Assembly: GCA_964528705.1 (NCBI GenBank)
Contig: CAZGUW010000295.1
Location: 1-5,851, forward strand
Direction: 5' to 3'
DNA: 5,851 bases
Source: SLRI01 sp964528705
GTDB lineage: Bacteria; Pseudomonadota; Alphaproteobacteria; Geminicoccales; Geminicoccaceae
Shown: positions 1 through 4,532 of the stretch, one piece after another
Numbering within the stretch: position 1 is the first letter of the stretch
Layout of the letters: every line of letters begins with the position of its first letter
Program-made: the position numbers and the translations under genes
Notes under the pieces: model-generated
The model's database searches: none
Told to the model about the DNA's origin: nothing
The model's input: only the letters and a program-made list of their open reading frames with translations

Positions 1-441
1 GGCTCGGTCGGCTGCCTGGGCTCCACCCCGGCATCGCGGAGCTGGCGGTGCCAGCGGGGCATACCATGGGGCCGCCGGCCGATCTCGCCCATGGCGGTCA
101 GCACCGCGTGGTCGCCCTGGGCCTCGAGCAGGTCGTCGAGCTTGCGGGCGAGCCGGGTGGCCGGCCCGGTGCCCTGCTCCTCGACCACCGGCTCGTCGGC
201 CAGCCAGAAGCGCAGCCGCCGCGTCGAGAAGGCGCGCAGCGCCCGGCGCCGCTCGCCCGCCACCGTGGTCTCGGACGAGGGCCGCGGCCCGCTCCAGCAC
301 CTGCTCGCGGCCGATCGCCTCGACGGTGCTCTGCCGCTCGCCCTGCAGGATGGCGAAGGTGACGAGCTGCGCCAGGACCAGAGCGAGGAGCAGGATGGCG
401 ACGAGCTGGCCGGTCATGCTGCGCGGCCAGAAGCGCCTCAT
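1..441 (-). CDS. Sensor histidine kinase, N-terminal part (runs off left edge; apparent frameshift near 273)
   Basis: This is the membrane sensor partner of the downstream-numbered response regulator. Its ATG (441-439) overlaps the regulator's TGA as ATGA, so the two are probably translationally coupled. Residues 1-10 are short and basic (MRRFWPRSM), followed by one transmembrane helix at about residues 11-32 and then the start of a periplasmic sensor segment. The natural frame is convincing to about residue 56 (LERAAALV, ending at 274). Below that the frame becomes Ala/Arg/Gly-rich and loses protein character. Skipping one base at 273 restores a typical kinase periplasmic sequence: ETTVAGERRRALRAFS, then RRLRFWLADEPVV, then LARKLDDLLEAQG, open to the window edge. 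The LRFWL-type segment resembles the sensor region of alphaproteobacterial kinases, judged from memory of the family. The HAMP, phosphoacceptor-His and ATPase domains would lie outside the window. Neither frame meets a stop here, so this could be a real pseudogene, a sequencing error or, less likely, a recoding site. Assignment as kinase rests on position and these partial motifs. Confidence 0.72.
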   Translation of the reverse strand, partial: MRRFWPRSMTGQLVAILLLALVLAQLVTFAILQGERQSTVEAIGREQVLERAAALVRDHGGGRAAPGAARLLDAAAALLAGRRAGGRGAGHRAGHPARPQARRPARGPGRPRGADRHGRDRPAAPWYAPLAPPAPRCRGGAQAADRA

Positions 442-1160
442 GCCGGCTCCACCCGCCCGGCGAAGCTGTAGCCACCACCCCAGTGGGTCTTGATGAGCAG
501 CGGGTTCTTGGGGTCGCGCTCGAGCTTGCGGCGCAGCCGGCTCACCTGGTTGTCGACGCTGCGGTCGAAGGGCTGCGCCTCGCGGCCGCGGGTGAGGTCC
601 AGCAGCTGGTCGCGGCTGAGGACGAGGCCGGGATGGCGCAACAGCGCCGTGAGCAGGAGATACTCGCCCGTGCTCAGCGGCACCGTCACGCCCTCCTCGT
701 CGACCAGGTCGCGCGTCCCGGGATCGAAGACCCAGCGGTCGAAGCGCACCCGCCCCCCCGTCGCCGGGGCACCCGGGCGGTGCGGCAGGCTCTGCGCCCG
801 GCGCAGCACGGCCTTGATCCGGGCGAGCAGCTCGCGCGGGGCGAAGGGCTTCGTGACGTAGTCGTCGGCGCCCATCTCGAGGCCGACGATCCGGTCGGTC
901 TCCTCGGCCATGGCGGTGAGCAGGATGATCGGTAGGTTGCCCTTGGCGCGCAGCTCACGGCAGAGCGCCAGGCCGTCCTCGCCGGGCATCATGACGTCGA
1001 GGATGACGAGGTCGATGGCGGCCCGGGCGAGCTCGCGCCGCGCCGCCTGGGCGCTGTCCGCCGTGGTGACGCGATGCCCCTGCTTCTGCAGGTACTGGCG
1101 GAGCGCGTCGCGCACGTCGCGCGTGTCGTCCACGACGAGGAGATGGGGTCCGTCACTCAT
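438..1160 (-). CDS. OmpR/PhoB-family two-component response regulator
   Basis: This is a cytoplasmic transcription factor of 240 aa, normal for the family. The receiver domain spans residues 5-120: acidic pair D11-D12, phosphoacceptor D55 in LVILDVMMPG, switch T82 in LLTA and conserved K104 in YVTKPF. All phosphorylation-site residues are therefore present. After a short linker (about 122-135) comes a winged-helix DNA-binding domain (about 136-236) with the usual recognition-helix stretch SVDNQVSRLRRKLE and the terminal hairpin HWGGGYSF. The start ATG at 1160 is chosen because the protein then begins MSDGPHLLVVDD, as the family does. The frame stays open far upstream, but that part is antisense to the EF-hand gene. 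No good Shine-Dalgarno precedes the ATG (upstream is pyrimidine-rich). Its TGA overlaps the kinase start, forming an operon of regulator then kinase. A phased repeat at 1206-1220 in the upstream region may be its own binding site. The specific regulon cannot be told from the sequence. Confidence 0.95.
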   Translation of the reverse strand: MSDGPHLLVVDDTRDVRDALRQYLQKQGHRVTTADSAQAARRELARAAIDLVILDVMMPGEDGLALCRELRAKGNLPIILLTAMAEETDRIVGLEMGADDYVTKPFAPRELLARIKAVLRRAQSLPHRPGAPATGGRVRFDRWVFDPGTRDLVDEEGVTVPLSTGEYLLLTALLRHPGLVLSRDQLLDLTRGREAQPFDRSVDNQVSRLRRKLERDPKNPLLIKTHWGGGYSFAGRVEPA

Positions 1161-1205
1161 GGTGACAGTCGCATAGGCCGGGCCGGCCGCCGGTGGACAG
1201 GGAAA

Positions 1206-1220
1206 AATGTCGCGGAATGT
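1206..1220. promoter_or_regulatory. Candidate response-regulator operator: phased direct repeat
   Basis: AATGT occurs at 1206-1210 and again at 1216-1220, exactly 10 bp start to start, one helical turn. OmpR/PhoB-type regulators bind as head-to-tail dimers to direct repeats spaced 10-11 bp, so this fits a site for the adjacent regulator, controlling itself and possibly the divergent EF-hand gene. Seen: the repeat and its spacing. Inferred: that it is an operator. A 5-bp unit can recur by chance. Confidence 0.3.
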
Positions 1221-1246
1221 ATCGTCCCCCGTCAGCCGGCACAGTC

Positions 1247-1270
1247 CGCGACCAAAGAGGCCCGGTCGCG
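1247..1270. repeat. Perfect inverted repeat upstream of EF-hand gene
   Basis: CGCGACC (1247-1253) is followed after 10 nt by GGTCGCG (1264-1270). As DNA it could be an operator for a dimeric repressor. As RNA it would form a 7-bp GC stem in the leader of the EF-hand transcript if transcription starts upstream of it. In DNA this GC-rich, short dyads are common, so the function is uncertain. Confidence 0.35.
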
Positions 1271-1299
1271 ACGAACTCCAGCAACAGGAAGGGGGCCAT

Positions 1300-1341
1300 A
1301 TGACCCGCGTACGTGAGCCACCAAAGGAATTTGGACGATGA
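1300..1341 (+). CDS. Possible 13-codon upstream ORF coupled to EF-hand gene
   Basis: ATG at 1300 opens a frame encoding MTRVREPPKEFGR and stops at TGA 1339-1341, overlapping the EF-hand start as ATGA (1338-1341). A purine-rich ribosome-binding-like stretch, AGGAAGGGGG (1286-1295), lies just ahead of it at a workable spacing. This looks like a translational-coupling leader or a tiny leader peptide. The peptide matches nothing I recognise, and the EF-hand gene also has its own AAAGGA site inside the small ORF, so it may be fortuitous. Confidence 0.25.
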   Translation: MTRVREPPKEFGR

Positions 1342-1823
1342 ACAGAACCTTGATCCTCTCCTCGGCCATGCTCGGCCTGCTGGCGCTGGCCGGCGGCCAG
1401 GCGCTCGCCGATGGCGGGCGGGGTGACGGCTCCATGGGCGGCCGCCAGCTGCTGCAGGGCTTCGACCGGGACGGCGACGGCAGCTTCACCCAGGAGGATG
1501 TTGACGCGGTGCGCAGCGAGCGCTTCGCCGAGTTCGACGCCGATGGCGACGGCAATCTGTCGCTCGAGGAGTACGAGGCGCTCTGGCTTGACGCGATGCG
1601 CGAGCGGATGGTGCGCAACTTCCAGCGCCACGACCGCGACGGCGACGCCATGGTCACGGTGGAGGAATTCACGTTCACGACCGAGAACCTCGTCGAGCGT
1701 CACGATCGCGACGGCGACGGGGTGGTCACGAGCGACGACCTCAAGCGGCGCCCGCACGGCGAAGGCCGGCGCGGCGGGCAGCGCCACCGGCCGGCCGCGC
1801 CGGAAGGCGACGACCCGAACTAG
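1338..1823 (+). CDS. Secreted four-EF-hand calcium-binding protein
   Basis: This 161-aa protein is predicted to be exported: a short basic start (MNR), hydrophobic core at residues 5-20 and a signal peptidase I site after ALA24. The mature part carries four canonical 12-residue EF-hand loops with the DxDGD core: D43-D54 (DRDGDGSFTQED), D67-E78 (DADGDGNLSLEE), D99-E110 (DRDGDAMVTVEE, where the usual Gly at loop position 6 is Ala) and D123-D134 (DRDGDGVVTSDD). Loops 2 and 3 end in the usual Glu; loops 1 and 4 end in Asp, which still can coordinate Ca2+ but usually more weakly. The C-terminus (about 136-161) is a Gly/Arg/Pro-rich, probably disordered tail. The AAAGGA ribosome binding site (1323-1328) is 9 nt from the ATG, which with the signal peptide fixes the start. 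It is divergent from a two-component system. A role as periplasmic Ca2+ buffer or Ca2+-dependent signalling partner is inferred; there is no enzymatic domain. Confidence 0.93.
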   Translation: MNRTLILSSAMLGLLALAGGQALADGGRGDGSMGGRQLLQGFDRDGDGSFTQEDVDAVRSERFAEFDADGDGNLSLEEYEALWLDAMRERMVRNFQRHDRDGDAMVTVEEFTFTTENLVERHDRDGDGVVTSDDLKRRPHGEGRRGGQRHRPAAPEGDDPN

Positions 1824-1844
1824 GCCGGCGAGCTAGGTAGTAGA

Positions 1845-1876
1845 GTGGAGGGCGGCGGTCAGCGCCGCCCTTCCAC
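1845..1876. terminator. Bidirectional hairpin between convergent genes
   Basis: GGGCGGCG (1850-1857) and CGCCGCCC (1863-1870) form a perfect 8-bp stem with a 5-nt loop. The stem is extended by GTGGA (1845-1849) pairing with TCCAC (1872-1876) across a single bulged T (1871). It lies 22 nt past the EF-hand stop and overlaps the stop codon of the convergent FYDLN_acid-type gene, so it is placed to end both transcripts. Neither side has a T-run, so it is not a textbook intrinsic terminator; it may act as a 3'-end stabiliser or a weak terminator. Confidence 0.5.
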
Positions 1877-2278
1877 CACCTCGCCGTCGGGATCCTTGTC
1901 GATGACGTCGCCGAGCGCGTCGTCGTCGCCGAGTTCGGACGCGTCCTCGATCAGAGCGTCGTCCTCCTCGTCGTCCTCCTCGGTCTCGACGACCTCGGGC
2001 TCGTCGGCCTCTTCCTCATCGGTCTCGTCGACCTCGTCGACCTCATCGACATCGTCCTCGGTGTCGTCGGTCTCGGCCTCGTCGACCTCTTCCTCCTCGG
2101 CGGCGGCGGCCGGTGCGGCACGGGTCGCGGTGCGCGGCCGCCTGGCGCGGGCGACGAGCTCGAGATCGAACGCGGCACCGCAGGCGGGGCAGGCGAGGTC
2201 GGCGGTCTTGCCGAAGTCGTAGAAGCGAGCACCGCAAGCAAGGCAGGTGCGCTTGGTTCCAAGTTCCGGCCTGGGCAA
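1859..2278 (-). CDS. FYDLN_acid family protein (zinc-ribbon-like N-terminus, acidic C-terminus)
   Basis: This 139-aa protein matches the alphaproteobacterial FYDLN_acid family (remembered as TIGR02300), whose function is unknown. The N-terminus PRPELGTKRTC is the family hallmark. It is followed by two cysteine pairs, C12-x2-C15 and C30-x2-C33, likely a small zinc ribbon. Between them is FYDFG at 19-23, where the family name motif is FYDLN. Residues 43-60 are basic then Ala-rich, and 61-123 is an almost uninterrupted Asp/Glu tract (EEEEVDEAETDD and on), probably disordered. The start is TTG at 2278-2276: an in-frame stop lies only four codons upstream, no in-frame ATG exists, and the TTG places the family's exact N-terminus first. 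A GGGGA motif sits 5 nt ahead. The only nearby ATG (2293-2295) is in another frame. The gene is divergent from aroA, as usual in the group. The acidic tract is encoded by repetitive GAC/GAG/GTC DNA. Confidence 0.88.
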   Translation of the reverse strand: MPRPELGTKRTCLACGARFYDFGKTADLACPACGAAFDLELVARARRPRTATRAAPAAAAEEEEVDEAETDDTEDDVDEVDEVDETDEEEADEPEVVETEEDDEEDDALIEDASELGDDDALGDVIDKDPDGEVVEGRR

Positions 2279-2307
2279 GGCGGTCCCCAGTCATGAATGC
2301 GGGTAGG

Positions 2308-2338
2308 AGGGCGACGCCCCCTCGCAACGGGGCGCCCT
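2308..2338. repeat. Bulged GC hairpin in leader of the FYDLN_acid-type gene
   Basis: CGCCCC (2315-2320) pairs with GGGGCG (2329-2334) around an 8-nt loop. After a 3-nt bulge (2312-2314) AGGG (2308-2311) pairs with CCCT (2335-2338). If the minus-strand promoter at 2375-2380 is used, this 10-bp stem lies in the 5' leader of the FYDLN_acid-type mRNA, about 20 nt ahead of its ribosome binding site. A regulatory role is inferred only. Confidence 0.35.
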
Positions 2339-2349
2339 GAAGCGGGCAA

Positions 2350-2380
2350 GGCAATTGCCATGATCGCCCGGGGCTGTCAA
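2350..2380 (-). promoter_or_regulatory. Candidate promoter for the FYDLN_acid-type gene with overlapping palindrome
   Basis: Read on the minus strand, a perfect TTGACA -35 hexamer lies at 2380-2375. The -10 position 16-17 bp downstream falls in GCAATT/CAATTG, a poor match to TATAAT, inside the perfect 10-bp palindrome GGCAATTGCC (2350-2359). The palindrome could be an operator covering the -10. The strong -35 and its distance to the TTG start (about 95 bp) fit a leader-bearing promoter. The weak -10 keeps confidence low. Confidence 0.35.
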
Positions 2381-2506
2381 AAGCAAATCGCGCGAGGCGA
2401 TGGCGGCTCTGCCGCCCGCTCTCCGGGGCATGGCCAAAGCGCCCGCGGGCCCGCCTCGCCGGGCTCGGCTCGTGCCCGTCCCGCCAGCGATTTCGAGGAC
2501 CTGACG

Positions 2507-3832
2507 ATGCTGCTCCAGGCGGCCCCACACGGCGCCCTAAAGGGTGATGCCGTGGTTCCCGGCGACAAGTCGATGTCGCACCGGTCGCTCCTCTTCGCGG
2601 CCCTCGCCGTGGGCGAGAGCCGCATCACCGGCCTGCTCGAGGGCGCCGACGTCATGGCGACCGCCGGTGCGCTCCGCGTCCTCGGCGCCACCGTCGAGCG
2701 GCAGGACGACGGCAGCTGGACGGTCCGCGGCTGCGGCGTCGCCGGCCTCGGCGAGCCGGCCGACGTGCTCGACCTCGGCAATGCCGGCACGGGTGCCCGG
2801 CTCCTCATGGGCCTGCTCGCCGGGCACGCCTTCACCTCCTTCCTCTCCGGCGACGCCTCGCTGCGCTCGCGGCCGATGCGCCGCGTCACCGAGCCCTTGG
2901 TCGCCATGGGCGCTGCGGTGCTCGGCCGCAGCGGCGGCCGGCTGCCGCTCGCCATCACCGGCCGCAACGACCTCGTGCCGATCACCTGGCGCTCGCCCGT
3001 GGCCTCGGCGCAGATCAAGTCGGCCGTGCTGCTCGCCGGGCTGCATGCCCCGGGCCGGACGACCGTCGTCGAGCCCCTGCCGTCGCGCGACCACACCGAG
3101 CGCATGCTGTCGGCCATGGGTGCCAAGGTGACCAGCGAGCCCGGCGCCGACGGCAGCTGGACAGTGGCGATCGAGGGCGAGGCCGAGCTGGCCCCGCAGG
3201 ATTTCCTCGTACCCGCCGACCCCTCCTCCGCCGCCTTTCCGCTGGTGGCGGCCCTGACCGCACCCGGCTCGTCGCTCACTTTGCCGGGCGTCTCGGTCAA
3301 CCCGCTCCGCACGGGCCTCCTGACCACGCTCCGCGAGATGGGGGCGAAGCTGGAGCTCACCAACGAGCGCAGCGTCGCCGGCGAGCCCGTGGCCGACCTC
3401 CGGGTCGAGGCGAGCCGCCTCGTCGCGGTCGACGTGCCGGCGGAGCGGGCGCCATCGATGATCGACGAGTACCCGATCCTCGCCGTGGCCGCCGCCTTCG
3501 CCGAGGGCACCACGCGGATGCGCGGCCTCGCCGAGCTTCGGGTCAAGGAAAGCGACCGCCTCCTCCTCGTGGCCGAGGGCCTTGCCGCCTGCGGCGTCGA
3601 GGTGGCCGTCGAGGGTGACGACCTCCTCGTCACCGGGCCGGTCGGCGCTACCCGGGCGGCCCGGATCGACGCGCATCACGACCACCGCATCGCCATGAGC
3701 TTCCTCGTGCTCGGCGGGCTCGGCACCGCACCGGTGACGGTGGCCGGGGCCGAGACCATCGAGACCAGCTTCCCGGGCTTCGCCGACCTCATGAACCGCC
3801 TCGGCGCCGGGCTCACGGTGGTCGAGCCGTGA
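2507..3832 (+). CDS. aroA: 3-phosphoshikimate 1-carboxyvinyltransferase (EPSP synthase), class II
   Basis: This enzyme condenses shikimate-3-phosphate with phosphoenolpyruvate to give EPSP, the sixth step of the shikimate pathway, in the cytoplasm. The 441-aa product has the usual length. Active-site landmarks: PGDKSMSHR (18-26, K21), LGNAGTGAR (90-98), RPMRRV (122-127), SAQIKSAVLLAGL (167-179), SRDHTERM (193-200), DEYPILAVAAAFAEG (320-334, catalytic D320), LRVKESDRL (344-352, E348) and HDHRIAMSF (391-399). The SAQIKSA and DEYPILAVAAAFAEG blocks and the overall sequence match the class II type known from Agrobacterium CP4 rather than the E. coli type. At the PEP-pocket position where CP4 has Ala100, this protein has Gly94. 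The start ATG at 2507 has GAGG 8 nt upstream and gives the proper N-terminus; the frame is open to 2297 but that extension is rejected. It overlaps cmk by GTGA and is divergent from the FYDLN_acid-type gene. Confidence 0.97.
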   Translation: MLLQAAPHGALKGDAVVPGDKSMSHRSLLFAALAVGESRITGLLEGADVMATAGALRVLGATVERQDDGSWTVRGCGVAGLGEPADVLDLGNAGTGARLLMGLLAGHAFTSFLSGDASLRSRPMRRVTEPLVAMGAAVLGRSGGRLPLAITGRNDLVPITWRSPVASAQIKSAVLLAGLHAPGRTTVVEPLPSRDHTERMLSAMGAKVTSEPGADGSWTVAIEGEAELAPQDFLVPADPSSAAFPLVAALTAPGSSLTLPGVSVNPLRTGLLTTLREMGAKLELTNERSVAGEPVADLRVEASRLVAVDVPAERAPSMIDEYPILAVAAAFAEGTTRMRGLAELRVKESDRLLLVAEGLAACGVEVAVEGDDLLVTGPVGATRAARIDAHHDHRIAMSFLVLGGLGTAPVTVAGAETIETSFPGFADLMNRLGAGLTVVEP

Positions 3833-4485
3833 GCGGGGCGGTCGTCGTCGCCATCGACGGCCCGGCGGGCTCCGGCAAGAGCACGCTGGCCAAGCGGCTG
3901 GCGGCTACGGCGGGGCTGCGCTTCCTCGACACGGGCCTGCTCTACCGGGCGGTCGCAGCCCGGCTTAGGGCGACCGGCGGCTCGCCCGGCGATGCGGTGG
4001 CCGCCGCCACGGCGGCACTGTCGATCGATCCGGCCGGCCTCGATCCCGAGGCCCTGCACGGCGAGGGCATCGGCGGCGACGCCTCCCGCGTGGCGGCGCT
4101 CCCCGAGGTGCGCGCGGCCCTGCTCGAGCTGCAGCGGCGCTTCGCCCGGACCCCGCCGGGGGCGGTGCTGGCCGGCCGCGACATCGGCACGGTCGTCTGC
4201 CCGGACGCCACCCTCAAGATCTTCGTCACCGCCTCGATCGAGGAACGCGCGCGCCGCCGCTTCGAAGAGTTGCGGGCGCGAGGCGAAGCGCCTATACACG
4301 AGCGCGTTTTATTGGAGGTGGCCGAGCGTGATCGCCGCGACCGGGAGCGGGCGGTCGCGCCTTTGTCCGTTGCCGAGGACGCCCTGGTGATCGACACCTC
4401 GACGCTCGACGTCGAGCAGTCGCACGCCGCGGTCGAGGCAGCCTACATGGCACGGATCGGATCCAGCGCCAATCGAACGTCCTAG
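3829..4485 (+). CDS. cmk: Cytidylate kinase (CMP/dCMP kinase)
   Basis: This enzyme phosphorylates CMP and dCMP to the diphosphates with ATP, in pyrimidine salvage and recycling of CMP from lipid and RNA turnover. The 218-aa product is of normal family length. It has the P-loop GPAGSGKST (11-19), the CMP-binding segment DTGLLYRAVA (34-43; usual form DTGxxYR), AGRDIGTVVCPDA (115-127), the LID-like Arg-rich stretch with RFEELRARGE (144-153) and ERDRRDRERAVAPL (166-179), matching the family RDxxDxxRxxxPL signature. The start is GTG at 3829, overlapping the aroA stop as GTGA, so translation is probably coupled; the Shine-Dalgarno (GGTGG, 3817-3821) is weak. The order aroA-cmk-rpsA is conserved in alphaproteobacteria. 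Codons 156-162 include ATA, GTT, TTA and TTG, unusual for this gene, and coincide with a likely promoter for rpsA. Confidence 0.96.
   Translation: MSGAVVVAIDGPAGSGKSTLAKRLAATAGLRFLDTGLLYRAVAARLRATGGSPGDAVAAATAALSIDPAGLDPEALHGEGIGGDASRVAALPEVRAALLELQRRFARTPPGAVLAGRDIGTVVCPDATLKIFVTASIEERARRRFEELRARGEAPIHERVLLEVAERDRRDRERAVAPLSVAEDALVIDTSTLDVEQSHAAVEAAYMARIGSSANRTS
4270..4298 (+). promoter_or_regulatory. Probable rpsA promoter inside cmk
   Basis: TTGCGG (4270-4275) and TATACA (4293-4298) are separated by exactly 17 bp, a good sigma-70-type arrangement (4/6 and 5/6 matches). The site sits in an A/T-rich island within otherwise GC-saturated coding sequence; the cmk codons here include the rare ATA, and GTT, TTA and TTG follow. 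Transcription would start near 4305, giving rpsA a leader of about 228 nt that contains the 3' part of cmk and the UUCG hairpin. A separate promoter for rpsA within cmk is plausible because S1 is needed in much larger amounts than CMP kinase. Confidence 0.5.
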
Positions 4486-4498
4486 TCAACCCCTAGCC

Positions 4499-4519
4499 CC
4501 GCCCGGCTTCGGCCGGCGG
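4499..4519 (+). promoter_or_regulatory. C(UUCG)G hairpin in rpsA leader
   Basis: CCGGC (4503-4507) and GCCGG (4512-4516) enclose the loop TTCG (4508-4511), giving the exceptionally stable C(UUCG)G tetraloop. CCG at 4499-4501 pairs with CGG at 4517-4519 across one bulged C (4502), for 8 bp in all. It ends 4 nt before the rpsA Shine-Dalgarno (GGAG, 4524-4527). No T-run follows, so a terminator between cmk and rpsA is unlikely. A role in mRNA stability, processing or S1 autoregulation is possible. Confidence 0.45.
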
Positions 4520-4532
4520 TCATGGAGCAAGA

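Larger units (their letters stand above)
1161..1337. promoter_or_regulatory. Divergent intergenic region between response regulator and EF-hand gene
   Basis: These 177 bp must hold the promoters for both the regulator/kinase operon (leftward) and the EF-hand gene (rightward). The stretch 1199-1225 is markedly richer in A/T than its surroundings and contains the direct repeat described separately. A TGGACA at 1194-1199 could serve as a rightward -35, but no good -10 follows at 16-18 bp. On the minus strand a TACATT (4/6 match to a -10) occurs at 1217-1222 without a clear -35. I therefore cannot fix either start point; the region as a whole is the regulatory element. Confidence 0.5.
2279..2506. 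promoter_or_regulatory. Divergent intergenic region upstream of aroA and the FYDLN_acid-type gene
   Basis: These 228 bp carry no gene I can support. The frame of aroA is open through it, but the translation is Arg/Gly/Ala-rich and unlike any EPSP synthase. It holds a leader hairpin (2308-2338), a palindrome (2350-2359), a minus-strand TTGACA (2375-2380) and a slightly A-rich patch (2378-2390). The part from 2400 to 2490 is GC-rich with two overlapping 10-bp palindromes (2441-2450 and 2445-2454), which are probably compositional. No tRNA is seen. The aroA promoter must be here, but I cannot identify a good match to a plus-strand consensus. Confidence 0.5.

Noticed and set aside
1161..1787. Long open extension upstream of the response regulator on the minus strand
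   Set aside because: It lies antisense to the well-supported EF-hand gene and has no domain character; the regulator's family N-terminus begins at 1160.
1845..2222. Plus-strand Ser-rich open frame opposite the FYDLN_acid-type gene
   Set aside because: The Ser runs are just the antisense reading of Asp/Glu codons in the acidic tract.
2441..2454. Overlapping GC palindromes (GCCCGCGGGC and GCGGGCCCGC) upstream of aroA
   Set aside because: Such palindromes are expected by chance in DNA this GC-rich; no spacing or context supports an operator.
2297..2506. 70-codon N-terminal extension of aroA
   Set aside because: It is Arg/Gly/Ala-rich and unlike EPSP synthase; the ATG at 2507 has a good ribosome binding site and gives the family N-terminus.
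2279..2506. Searched for a tRNA or small RNA gene between the FYDLN_acid-type gene and aroA
   Set aside because: No cloverleaf, T-loop or CCA-type end could be found; only the hairpin and palindromes described.
2377..3685. Two long minus-strand open frames opposite aroA
   Set aside because: They are antisense artefacts of high GC content with biased, low-information composition; aroA is unambiguous.
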